From Desulfuromonadaceae bacterium UBA2294 (GTDB lineage: Bacteria; Desulfobacterota; Desulfuromonadia; Desulfuromonadales; UBA2294): a stretch of DNA of 11,422 bases. The notes below the pieces were generated by a model, which worked only from the letters and a program-made list of their open reading frames with translations, searched no databases and was not told the DNA's origin. The translations under genes and the position numbers were made by a program. Positions 1 through 6,226 of the stretch are shown one piece after another. Numbering within the stretch: position 1 is the first letter of the stretch; each line of letters starts with the position of its first letter. Where the stretch lies: contig DDWE01000033.1 in the NCBI GenBank assembly GCA_002345625.1, positions 1 to 11,422 on the forward strand, in the 5' to 3' direction.

Positions 1-484
1 AGCCGAGGCCGGGGTAAGCCAGTCCCCAGAGGATGGCGCTGACGATGGCGTAGCCGGTGAACAGGCGCGGTGGCATCCTGGCGCAACCGGCGACAAAGGG
101 GACGAATCCACGAATCGGGCCGACAAAGCGGCCGAAAAAGACACTCTTGCCGCCGTGGGCGGCGAAAAAGTGTGCCGCTTTTTCCAGCACCCGGTGTTCG
201 CGGCGAAACAGGCGGGTGGTGAGCAGGGTCTCGCCATAGCGACCACCGAGCCAGTAACTGAGCATGTCACCCCAAAAAGCCCCAAACGTGGCCACGCCGA
301 TGACCAGACCGATGTCGCCGCGACCATGCAGGGCAAGAAAACCGGCGAAGACGATCAATGTGCTGCCGGGGAGGATGATGCCGGCAGCGACGAGTGATTC
401 AAACAGGGCGATGAAGCCGATGGCCGTATAATAGACGCCGCCGTCGGGCAGGTAGTTCATCATGTTTTGTAGCCAGGCTTCCAT
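1..484 (-). CDS. DedA-family (SNARE-associated/VTT) inner-membrane protein, 3' end outside window
   Basis: The minus-strand reading frame starts at ATG 484-482 and stays open to the window edge, giving 161 codons of N-terminal and central sequence; the C-terminus is missing. It begins MEAWLQNMMNYLPDG, then has a hydrophobic stretch with the DedA-type pattern FESLVAAGIILPGS. Further on is the family signature FFGRFVGPIRGFVPFVAG (F-x-x-x-R-x-x-P-x-x-R), followed by a hydrophobic segment. DedA proteins are polytopic inner-membrane proteins implicated in undecaprenyl-phosphate or phospholipid flipping and in envelope homeostasis. GGGAG at 497-493 lies 8 bases before the ATG and supports the start. 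The MFS gene ends 53 bp upstream on the same strand, so co-transcription is possible. Family assignment is firm; the transported substrate is not known from sequence. Confidence 0.9.
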   Translation of the reverse strand, partial: MEAWLQNMMNYLPDGGVYYTAIGFIALFESLVAAGIILPGSTLIVFAGFLALHGRGDIGLVIGVATFGAFWGDMLSYWLGGRYGETLLTTRLFRREHRVLEKAAHFFAAHGGKSVFFGRFVGPIRGFVPFVAGCARMPPRLFTGYAIVSAILWGLAYPGLG

Positions 485-537
485 GGCTGGTGCTCCCGGT
501 CGGCAGTCTCTTTACGACAGCAAGTTTAGCACATCGT

Positions 538-1755
538 TTACGGTGTCGGTGCGCCCGTCAGGTTGCGGCGGACAAAGCTGATCGCAGCAAGCAGGGCCGC
601 GCCGGCGATCAATGGGGTCAGGAGCAAAAAGGTGGCGCGGATACCGAAGGCATCGGCCGCCATGCCGACTGCCGGTGCCGTGACCACGAAACCGAGACGA
701 AAGGCCAGAGCCTTGAGCGACAGCAGGCTGGCCCGGTTGTGGCGCGCGCTCTCTTTCTGCAGGAATTGGCGGATGAACGGGCCCTGCAGACCACGCATGG
801 CGGTGAGCAGGTAGTAGAACAGAAACGAGAACAGGCCGCCGGTCAGTCCGAGGCCGAGATAGCCGATAATGGTCAACAGCAGCAGGCTCAGCAACAGGCC
901 GCGATCTCCGAGCCGGATGCCGACTTTATGGCTGGCAACGGAGAACAGCGCAACCGTAAGGTTGGCACCGGCCCAGACCGGCCCGAACCAGCTTAAGGGG
1001 AGACCACACTGTTGCATGTAGGGCTGGATCAGCCAGACCGGGTAGAACGAGGCGAGACCCAGCCCGGTGGCGAGCAGAATGGTTGAGCGCAGGCGCGGGC
1101 TGTCGCGCCAGGCCAGATTCCAGGTGACCAGCGCTTCCTGCAGATGGGAATGGGTCAGGGCGGGTGCTGCCTCCGGCTCCCGCAGGCGGGCAGTGACCAA
1201 AAGGGCGAGGAGCCAGACGGCAATCTGGATGAAGAACGGCAACAGGGGTGCCATGCTGTAAAGCAGCCCGGCGAAGAGAGCACCGACCGCTTCACCGGTC
1301 TGGGCGCAGGCGGTCATGGCGCCATCATGCTGCCGGTAGTCCAGCTCTTTGCCGCGTGCCCGCAGGGTTTCGAACAGCAGTGCGCTGTCACTGCCACTGA
1401 TAAAGGCAAAGGAGATGCCGAGCATAATCTCAGCCAGAAGCACCCCGGCAAAGCTGCCGGCCAGTGTGTAGACTGCCCATCCGGCGACGCCGAGGGCCGA
1501 GGCCAGGTTGAGGGAGAAACGGTAGCCGAGGCGGTCGCTGATGTAGCCGGAGGGGTATTCAAGACAGAGGGAGGCGAGGGAAAACGCCCCCTGCAGCAGC
1601 ATGATATCGGTCAACGACAGACCGATATGGTCCTTCCAGAACAGGGTGATGATCGCCATCGGGAACAGCATCATCTTCAGGAAGGAGAAGAGGTAGAGCC
1701 GGCGGATGTTGCCGCGCAGCTGATCCGGCGCCCCGCCGTCCGCCGTGGTGTGCAA
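538..1755 (-). CDS. Major facilitator superfamily (MFS) transporter
   Basis: This 405-residue polytopic protein has many hydrophobic helices, consistent with the usual 12-helix MFS fold of about 400 residues. The loop between helices 2 and 3 carries MFS motif A, GYISDRLGYR at residues 70-79 (G-x-x-x-D-R-x-G-x-R). The end is rich in small and aliphatic residues up to a short basic tail. It should act as a secondary, ion-coupled or uniport transporter in the inner membrane; the substrate cannot be read from the sequence. The start is TTG at 1755, three bases after the stop of the upstream ferredoxin and in the same frame, with no strong Shine-Dalgarno. Translation is therefore probably coupled to the ferredoxin. 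The first in-frame ATG (residue 28) lies inside helix 1 and is less likely. The ferredoxin-transporter pairing is unusual and no functional link is established. Confidence 0.88.
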   Translation of the reverse strand: MHTTADGGAPDQLRGNIRRLYLFSFLKMMLFPMAIITLFWKDHIGLSLTDIMLLQGAFSLASLCLEYPSGYISDRLGYRFSLNLASALGVAGWAVYTLAGSFAGVLLAEIMLGISFAFISGSDSALLFETLRARGKELDYRQHDGAMTACAQTGEAVGALFAGLLYSMAPLLPFFIQIAVWLLALLVTARLREPEAAPALTHSHLQEALVTWNLAWRDSPRLRSTILLATGLGLASFYPVWLIQPYMQQCGLPLSWFGPVWAGANLTVALFSVASHKVGIRLGDRGLLLSLLLLTIIGYLGLGLTGGLFSFLFYYLLTAMRGLQGPFIRQFLQKESARHNRASLLSLKALAFRLGFVVTAPAVGMAADAFGIRATFLLLTPLIAGAALLAAISFVRRNLTGAPTP

Positions 1756-1758
1756 GGA

Positions 1759-1986
1759 TCAGCTCTGCCAGTAGATACAGGCCGCCGGGCAGGCATCCAT
1801 CGCTGTTTCGATCTGTGCCTCCGACGCCCCGTGTGGATTATGGACCGTCGACTTGTTGTCCGAATGGTCATGGTTGTGATCGTGCCCCTCCTCATCACCG
1901 CTCATGCGAAACACCTGCGGGCAGAGCTGGGCGCAGACTTCACAGCCGATACAACAGTCCTGGTCAACCGCAACAACTTTTGCCAT
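1759..1986 (-). CDS. Small [4Fe-4S] ferredoxin with a His/Asp-rich loop
   Basis: This 75-residue soluble protein begins MAKVVAVDQDCCIGCEVC. Cysteines 12, 15 and 18 (C-x2-C-x2-C), with Cys66 in DACPAAC, would ligate one [4Fe-4S] cluster as in single-cluster ferredoxins. Cys22 (before Pro23) and Cys70 are placed like the extra pair that can form a disulfide or a second site. Cys11 next to Cys12 is an additional cysteine. Residues 30-52, between the two cysteine groups, form an acidic, histidine-rich stretch including GHDHNHDH (34-41), with more histidines at 49 and 52. This is not a normal ferredoxin feature and resembles Ni/Zn/Co-binding loops. The start is firm: AAGGAGG at 2000-1994 lies 7 bases before the ATG. 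The gene is divergent from the histidine kinase and heads the MFS/DedA strand. Ferredoxin identity is certain; the redox partner is unknown. Confidence 0.92.
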   Translation of the reverse strand: MAKVVAVDQDCCIGCEVCAQLCPQVFRMSGDEEGHDHNHDHSDNKSTVHNPHGASEAQIETAMDACPAACIYWQS

Positions 1987-1993
1987 GGGCCAT

Positions 1994-2000
1994 CCTCCTT
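1994..2000 (-). promoter_or_regulatory. Strong ribosome binding site of the ferredoxin
   Basis: AAGGAGG on the minus strand lies 7 bases before ATG 1986-1984. It fixes the ferredoxin start and rules out the out-of-frame ATG at 1993-1991. Confidence 0.85.
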
Positions 2001-2010
2001 GTTGTGGCTG

Positions 2011-2040
2011 GGTATAGCAGGAATCGACGTGATTTGCCAG
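2011..2040 (-). promoter_or_regulatory. Possible sigma-70-type promoter for the ferredoxin-MFS strand
   Basis: On the minus strand, CTGGCA (2040-2035) and TATACC (2016-2011) are separated by 18 bases and lie just upstream of the ferredoxin ribosome binding site. Each hexamer matches the -35/-10 consensus at four of six positions. This is a weak prediction by eye, supported mainly by its position in a divergent intergenic region. Confidence 0.3.
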
Positions 2041-2094
2041 TGCAAACCGGTGCGTCCGGGCCGCTAATCGTTATTGTTTCCGGATAGATGAATG

Positions 2095-2124
2095 TGGCCC
2101 AAGCGGATGAGAATATGTTATGAT
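2095..2124 (+). promoter_or_regulatory. Possible promoter of the histidine kinase operon
   Basis: TATGAT at 2119-2124 matches five of six bases of the -10 consensus. It lies about 35 bases before the preferred GTG start at 2159, leaving room for a short leader. The -35 region 18 bases upstream (TGGCCC, 2095-2100) is poor, which may mean an activated promoter or a wrong call. No -24/-12 sigma-54 motif is seen here. Confidence 0.25.
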
Positions 2125-2149
2125 TCCCCCATTGTGTTTTGCCTCTGGC

Positions 2150-2154
2150 GGAGG
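2150..2154 (+). promoter_or_regulatory. Ribosome binding site that decides the histidine kinase start
   Basis: GGAGG at 2150-2154 lies 4 bases before GTG 2159. An upstream in-frame ATG at 2120 would translate this Shine-Dalgarno sequence as part of the protein (SGGGI) and has only a weak site of its own, so GTG 2159 is preferred. Confidence 0.6.
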
Positions 2155-2158
2155 AATT

Positions 2159-3601
2159 GTGCGTCGCGTTGCCGGTTTGCATGCCGAGATCACCTTGACC
2201 ACCGCGCTGCTGGTGGCTGCTGCCCTGCTTTTTGGCGGGTTGCTGCTGCTGCGCCTGACTGAGCAGGAGTTGCTCGACCAGCGGTCTCGGGGCGTGCGTG
2301 AGACACTTCAGGTTCTGGCCGGGGCTCTGGCGCTTCCGGACAACCAATCGCCGGAGCGACTGCCGCAACTGCTCGCACCGTTGGGGGAGGATCTCCTCGC
2401 CTGGCAATTTTACGATACTCATTCGACCCTGATCGCATCTTCCCAGTCGGCGCCAGATCTGGCTATCGACGCCGCGCGATTGGTTCGCCAGGCACGGGTC
2501 CAGTATGGGCCACAATTGTCCGTCTCCCGGCCGCGGGTCTGGCTCCCGGGCGTTGAGGACAATCCTGGCAGTATCAGCGCCGCCATCTCTCTGCCGAAAG
2601 GGTTCCAATCCGGCGGCGTCCTTTGGGTGTTTTTCTCCCTTGAGCCCTTGCAGCAGCAACTGGCACGGGCGCATCGACTGTTGCTGCTTTACGTGCTGCT
2701 TTACGGCGTGGTATTAACCGTTTTTGGTGTTGTCTCCCTGCGACGCAATGTGGTGCGCCCCGTGCAGCGGCTTCAACAGGCCATCGGACAGGTTGCGGCC
2801 GGTGATCTTGAAACTGTTGCGGCCGAAACCGGACCGCGGGAACTGGCCGAGCTGGCGACGTCGCTCAATGTCATGACCCGCGCCCTGCTCACGGGGCGAG
2901 AGGATCTGTTGCGCTCTGAACGGATGGCTTCGGTCGGCCATCTTTCGGCTGGAATGGCCCATGAAATCGGTAACCCGCTAGCAGCCATCATCGGCTACCT
3001 TGAGCTGCTCAAAAGCGAACTACCCGAGGGACGGCAGCATGAAATTGTCACTCACAGCCTGCATGAGGCGACCCGGATCGACCGTCTGGTGCGCGACCTG
3101 CTCGATTATGCTGCGCCCGATGAGGGGCTTGACGTCCCCGTTGATCTGGCGCCGGTTGTTCACGATGTTGTCCGACTGCTTGGTCATCAGGCCGCTTTTG
3201 CCGATTACGTGATCTGCATCGATTGTCCGGCGACGTTGCCGCCGGTGTCGATCAATCCGTACAAATTGCAGCAGGTGCTGATTAATCTCATCAGCAATGC
3301 CCGCGATGCCTGCCGGGCGGGACAGACGATTGCGATCAGCGCAATCGACGCCGGTGATATGATTCTGTTCCGGATTCAGGATCAGGGTGCCGGAATGTCG
3401 CCAGCGACCCGCGCGCAGTTGTTCGACCCATTTTTTACCACCAAGGCGCAAGGCGCAGGGCGGGGCTTGGGCCTGACCGTTTGTCACCGGATTATCAGTG
3501 AGGCAGGCGGACGTATCGACGTCGATTCGCAATTAGAGGCGGGGAGTATTTTTACCCTGCAGTTGCCCATCAGCAGACCGGATCAGGGAACCAAGGCATG
3601 A
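2159..3601 (+). CDS. Membrane sensor histidine kinase (HAMP-HisKA-HATPase), partner of the adjacent NtrC-type regulator
   Basis: With the GTG start this is 480 residues (493 from the alternative ATG at 2120). Residues below count from GTG. A first membrane helix (about 11-33, rich in Leu/Ala) is followed by a periplasmic domain of about 140 residues and a second helix (about 174-196). A HAMP linker (about 196-249) follows. The H-box MAHEIGNPLAAI carries the phospho-accepting His268. The catalytic domain has the N-box NLISNARDA (376-384), G1 DQGAGM (408-413), the F-box FDPFFTTK (422-429) and G2 GRGLGL (434-439). All key residues are intact, so it should be an active kinase. The H-box and ATPase resemble NtrB/ZraS-type kinases that pair with sigma-54 activators. 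It is not PilS-like in layout, since PilS has a multi-helix membrane sensor. Its stop overlaps the regulator start (ATGA). The ligand of the periplasmic domain is unknown. Confidence 0.93.
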   Translation: MRRVAGLHAEITLTTALLVAAALLFGGLLLLRLTEQELLDQRSRGVRETLQVLAGALALPDNQSPERLPQLLAPLGEDLLAWQFYDTHSTLIASSQSAPDLAIDAARLVRQARVQYGPQLSVSRPRVWLPGVEDNPGSISAAISLPKGFQSGGVLWVFFSLEPLQQQLARAHRLLLLYVLLYGVVLTVFGVVSLRRNVVRPVQRLQQAIGQVAAGDLETVAAETGPRELAELATSLNVMTRALLTGREDLLRSERMASVGHLSAGMAHEIGNPLAAIIGYLELLKSELPEGRQHEIVTHSLHEATRIDRLVRDLLDYAAPDEGLDVPVDLAPVVHDVVRLLGHQAAFADYVICIDCPATLPPVSINPYKLQQVLINLISNARDACRAGQTIAISAIDAGDMILFRIQDQGAGMSPATRAQLFDPFFTTKAQGAGRGLGLTVCHRIISEAGGRIDVDSQLEAGSIFTLQLPISRPDQGTKA

Positions 3602-4953
3602 ACGAACGCAAACAAAATGTGCTGGTAATCGATGATGAAACCGGAATGCGGCATATGCTGCGCCTGGTTCTGGAGCGTGAGGGGTTTGTCGTCGAAGAGG
3701 CTCAGGATGCTGAAAGCGGCCTGAGCCGTATGGAATCAGGCGAGATCCACGTTGTTTTGTGTGATATCCGCATGCCGGGGATGGATGGGCTCGGGTTTCT
3801 GCGTGAAGTGTCGCTACGCAAATTGTCGTCGACCATTATTATGATGAGCGCTTATGGCTCTCTGGCAATGGCGATGGAGTGCATGAAACAGGGCGCTTAC
3901 GACTATATTACCAAACCGTTCAAACCCGACGAAGTGGTGCTCACCCTGCGCAAGGCTGAAGAGCGCCAACGGCTGGTGAGTGAAAACGCCCGTCTGCTGC
4001 GCGAAATCAAGGGGCAGGCCAAGCCGGGGAAAATAGTTCATTGCAGCGTGGCGATGCAAAAAGTGCTCGACCTGGTTGCCCGCGTTGCCCAGAGCTCTTC
4101 GCCGGTGCTGGTGTGTGGCGAGACAGGAACCGGCAAGGAGTTGATCGCCCGCTCCCTGCACGACAACAGTGATCGCCATGATGGCCCCTTTGTCGCGGTC
4201 AATTGCAGTGCGATCGCCAGCGGTTTGCTGGAGAGTGAGCTGTTCGGTCACGCCAAAGGCGCCTTTACCGGTGCCGACCGCGAGCACAAAGGCTTGTTTG
4301 CGGCTGCGGATGGTGGCACCTTGTTTCTTGATGAAATTGGCGAACTCCCCCTGGAGCTGCAGCCGAAACTGCTGCGCGTCCTGCAGGAGGGGGAACTGCG
4401 TCGGGTCGGTGAAACCCGGCCGGTCAAAGTCGATGTCCGCCTGTTGACGGCGACGGCACGCAACCTTCAGGATGAAATCGAAGCGGGCCGGTTTCGCGAT
4501 GATCTTTTTTATCGTCTGGCGGTGGTTGAAATTGGTATCCCGGCCCTGCGCGAGCGGCAGGAGGATATCCCGCTGCTCGCACAGCACTTCATCGGCCGTA
4601 TCGCCGAGCGCGAGCAGCGACCGGTTCCGGCCATGACTCCGGAAGTCCTTGCCCTGCTGACCGATTATGCCTGGCCGGGGAATGTCCGTGAGCTTGAAAA
4701 CTTCATTGAGAAAACCATGATTTTCTGCCGGGGCCCACAAATCGACCTGAATTGTCTGCCCTGGGAATCGCGCCGTGAGAGTCGTGGCGGAAGTGGCGAC
4801 TTTTCATTGAAGTCGGCAATGGAGCGGCTGGAGAAGGAGTATATTCGCAAGGCGTTGGCGGCGACGGGAGGGAATCGTACCCAGGCCGCCAAACTGCTCG
4901 AAATCAGCTTGCGCGCCTTGCACTATAAAATGAACGATTATCATATCGAATAG
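3598..4953 (+). CDS. NtrC-family sigma-54-dependent response regulator
   Basis: This 451-residue protein has the full three-domain layout. The receiver domain (about 6-120) has the acidic pair D12/D13, phospho-acceptor D56 in CDIRMPGMDG, S84 and K106 in TKPF. The AAA+ domain (about 147-385) has Walker A GETGTGKE (174-181) and the sigma-54-contacting GAFTGA loop (221-226). It also has Walker B LFLDEIGE (D245, E246) and WPGNVREL (359-366). A Fis-type helix-turn-helix is at about 412-449 (NRTQAAKLLEISLRALHYKM). It should be phosphorylated by the adjacent kinase, oligomerise, bind enhancer DNA and open sigma-54 promoters by ATP hydrolysis. It starts inside the kinase stop (4-base ATGA overlap), a sign of tight co-expression. 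The nearest clear target is the sigma-54 promoter at 6156-6170, ahead of the minor pilins; that link is inference. Confidence 0.95.
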   Translation: MNERKQNVLVIDDETGMRHMLRLVLEREGFVVEEAQDAESGLSRMESGEIHVVLCDIRMPGMDGLGFLREVSLRKLSSTIIMMSAYGSLAMAMECMKQGAYDYITKPFKPDEVVLTLRKAEERQRLVSENARLLREIKGQAKPGKIVHCSVAMQKVLDLVARVAQSSSPVLVCGETGTGKELIARSLHDNSDRHDGPFVAVNCSAIASGLLESELFGHAKGAFTGADREHKGLFAAADGGTLFLDEIGELPLELQPKLLRVLQEGELRRVGETRPVKVDVRLLTATARNLQDEIEAGRFRDDLFYRLAVVEIGIPALRERQEDIPLLAQHFIGRIAEREQRPVPAMTPEVLALLTDYAWPGNVRELENFIEKTMIFCRGPQIDLNCLPWESRRESRGGSGDFSLKSAMERLEKEYIRKALAATGGNRTQAAKLLEISLRALHYKMNDYHIE

Positions 4954-5005
4954 CAGATTGATGTTATTTTAATACGGTTCATTGTGTACCAAAACTTTGT
5001 TTGGC

Positions 5006-5011
5006 AGGAGG
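5006..5011 (+). promoter_or_regulatory. Ribosome binding site of the Ig-module lipoprotein
   Basis: AGGAGG lies 6 bases before ATG 5018. This supports that start over the upstream in-frame TTG (4982), which has no site of its own, and over ATG 5012, which directly abuts the AGGAGG. Confidence 0.75.
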
Positions 5012-5017
5012 ATGAAA

Positions 5018-5908
5018 ATGCACAGGTCTGTTCCGTTGCTCGCATTGCTGTCGCTGTTTTTCGGGCTTTTTACCACCGGTTGCGACAAGGAGACCGCACA
5101 GGTTGAGACGACGCAAGCCGTGAAACCGGCTGCCACATTACGTGCAGAACTGCTCCCCCTCAATCCGCGTGTGGGCAATTGCGTGGAAGTCCTTCTTGAA
5201 CAGTCTTCCGGTCGCGTGGCTTTCGCCTGGTCGATCAATGGCCAACCGGTGGAGAATCAGACCAACTCCTTATGCGATGAACGGTTGAAAAAGGGGACCC
5301 TGGTCGAGGTTGACGTCAGTGACAACAATGGGTCGGAACGTTTGCAGACCGTTTTCACGAACACTCCGCCGCGTATTGTGCGTCTTGCACAGGAATCGTC
5401 GGAAATGGCGGCAGGGAAGCCGCTGACGATCGTTCTGGCGACGATCGACCCCGATCAGGATGAGATCAGCTACACTTGCCGCTGGTTCGTCAATGATAAC
5501 GAAGTCTACGATGTCACGGAAACAACCTTGCCGGGAGACCGCTTCATCGGTGGCGATACGATCAGGGTTGAAGTGATCCCTTCCGACGGGCAGGATGAAG
5601 GGTCGCTCTTCAGAAGCACTCTGATCTCTATCCCGAACGCACCCCCCCGTTTTCTGAGTAAACCCCCAACCGAAATTCAAGGGACGACTCTTACCTATAC
5701 TGCGGTAGCGGAAGACCCCGATGGTGGTCGTATCGTCTACTCTCTGGACAAGGCCCCCCCGGGGATGACTATCGATGCGGCAAGCGGCTATCTGGTCTGG
5801 GAGGTGCCCGCCGACTGGAGTGGCCTCGCTCAGGTGGAGGTGGTCGCTGAGGATTCTTACGGCGAACGCTTTGTGCAACGCTTCAATCTCGATATTTCCC
5901 GCAAGTGA
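5018..5908 (+). CDS. Lipoprotein with tandem Ig-like modules
   Basis: This 296-residue protein opens with a lipoprotein signal peptide: MHRS, a Leu/Phe-rich core, then FTTGC with Cys22 as the lipidated residue. After a short linker come three beta-rich modules of about 80-90 residues. The second and third each begin with N-[TA]-P-P-R (115-119 and 207-211). Module 2 contains DPDQDEISYTCRW and module 3 contains DPDGGRIVYSLDKAPPGM, then a W-x-V-P stretch. Module 3 resembles putative-Ig (He_PIG/cadherin-like) domains. Cysteines at 55, 86 and 154 could include a disulfide (55-86). The gene starts 64 bp after the regulator stop without a clear promoter, so it is probably co-transcribed with the kinase and regulator. 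A pilus-related or envelope-sensing role is suggested only by position. Two runs of seven C occur in the third module. Lipoprotein assignment is strong; function is unknown. Confidence 0.85.
   Translation: MHRSVPLLALLSLFFGLFTTGCDKETAQVETTQAVKPAATLRAELLPLNPRVGNCVEVLLEQSSGRVAFAWSINGQPVENQTNSLCDERLKKGTLVEVDVSDNNGSERLQTVFTNTPPRIVRLAQESSEMAAGKPLTIVLATIDPDQDEISYTCRWFVNDNEVYDVTETTLPGDRFIGGDTIRVEVIPSDGQDEGSLFRSTLISIPNAPPRFLSKPPTEIQGTTLTYTAVAEDPDGGRIVYSLDKAPPGMTIDAASGYLVWEVPADWSGLAQVEVVAEDSYGERFVQRFNLDISRK
5642..5760 (+). repeat. Two runs of seven C in the lipoprotein gene
   Basis: C7 tracts lie at 5642-5648 (N-A-P-P-R codons) and 5754-5760 (K-A-P-P-G codons). Single-base slippage in either would shift the frame of the last module. 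The matching N-T-P-P-R motif of module 2 uses CCG codons and has no such tract. Confidence 0.7.
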
Positions 5909-6155
5909 ATAAATGGTCTGGTCTCGGTCGGGTTCAAAAACGGTCCCGATTGCAACTGAATCCAGGTGTTGTTGTCCCCTGATGCAACTCCACGGTACGG
6001 GTGTGCGGCATGATTCCCACAGCCCGGGCCCGCTGTTCCGACCCCGCTTTGTTCGTGCAAGTTTTGCATTGTCGGGCTGTGCTTTTTTGCATGTTTGAAC
6101 CTGATTCGGTTGGCCTGTAGCGGCTGAATCCTGATAACAAGAGGGTTACTTTTAC
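5909..6155 (+). other. Long intergenic region upstream of the minor-pilin operon
   Basis: The gap between the lipoprotein stop (5908) and the fimT start (6227) is 318 bp. No convincing gene was found here: a 61-codon frame at 5913-6098 has no ribosome binding site and no recognisable motif. The part before the sigma-54 promoter holds two related palindromic sites (6055-6069 and 6079-6092) and a direct repeat TGCAACT (5951-5957 and 5983-5989). It also has a GC-rich dyad (ACAGC/GCTGT around 6019-6036) lacking a following T-run, so I do not call a terminator. Confidence 0.7.
6055..6092 (+). promoter_or_regulatory. Candidate enhancer: two tandem copies of GTGC-n-TTTTGCAT
   Basis: Copy 1 is GTGCAAGTTTTGCAT (6055-6069) and copy 2 is GTGCTTTTTTGCAT (6079-6092). 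Each is a dyad with TGC and GCA ends; copy 1 is a TGCAA-n3-TTGCA palindrome. Their centres lie about 23.5 bp apart, close to two helical turns. They sit about 120 and 96 bp upstream of the start expected from the sigma-54 promoter. That is the usual place for NtrC-type activator sites. Binding by the neighbouring regulator is inference. Confidence 0.5.
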
Positions 6156-6170
6156 TGGCATATCTCTTGC
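6156..6170 (+). promoter_or_regulatory. Sigma-54 (-24/-12) promoter of the minor-pilin/pilY1 operon
   Basis: TGGCATATCTCTTGC matches the sigma-54 consensus TGGCAC-n5-TTGC at nine of the ten conserved bases. The invariant GG (6157-6158) and GC (6169-6170) are separated by exactly ten bases. Transcription would start near 6182, giving a leader of about 45 bases before the fimT-like ATG at 6227. The base before TGG is C and the base after TTGC is T, both in agreement with the consensus. Confidence 0.85.
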
Positions 6171-6226
6171 TAAACAACTAAGTCGCCGCATGTTTTTGTT
6201 TCTCTTGCAACGAAGGGTTTTGGTCA

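Noticed and set aside
1144..2067. Plus-strand open frame of 307 codons over the MFS and ferredoxin genes
   Set aside because: Gln/Gly/Ala-rich low-information sequence antisense to the MFS transporter and ferredoxin.
2091..2124. Sigma-54 promoter ahead of the histidine kinase
   Set aside because: A TGGC is present at 2095 but no GC occurs ten bases after GG.
3814..4740. Minus-strand open frame of 308 codons opposite the response regulator
   Set aside because: The plus strand encodes a complete NtrC-family protein with every motif intact; this is a shadow.
6018..6036. GC-rich inverted repeat (ACAGC/GCTGT) as a terminator of the lipoprotein transcript
   Set aside because: Only five pairs with a GC-rich loop and no T-run after it.
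5913..6098. 61-codon plus-strand frame in the intergenic region
   Set aside because: No ribosome binding site, no motif, and it overlaps the candidate regulatory dyads.
6130..6150. Possible IHF site between the dyads and the promoter
   Set aside because: The CAA and TT elements are spaced by five rather than four bases and the flank does not match; too weak to call.
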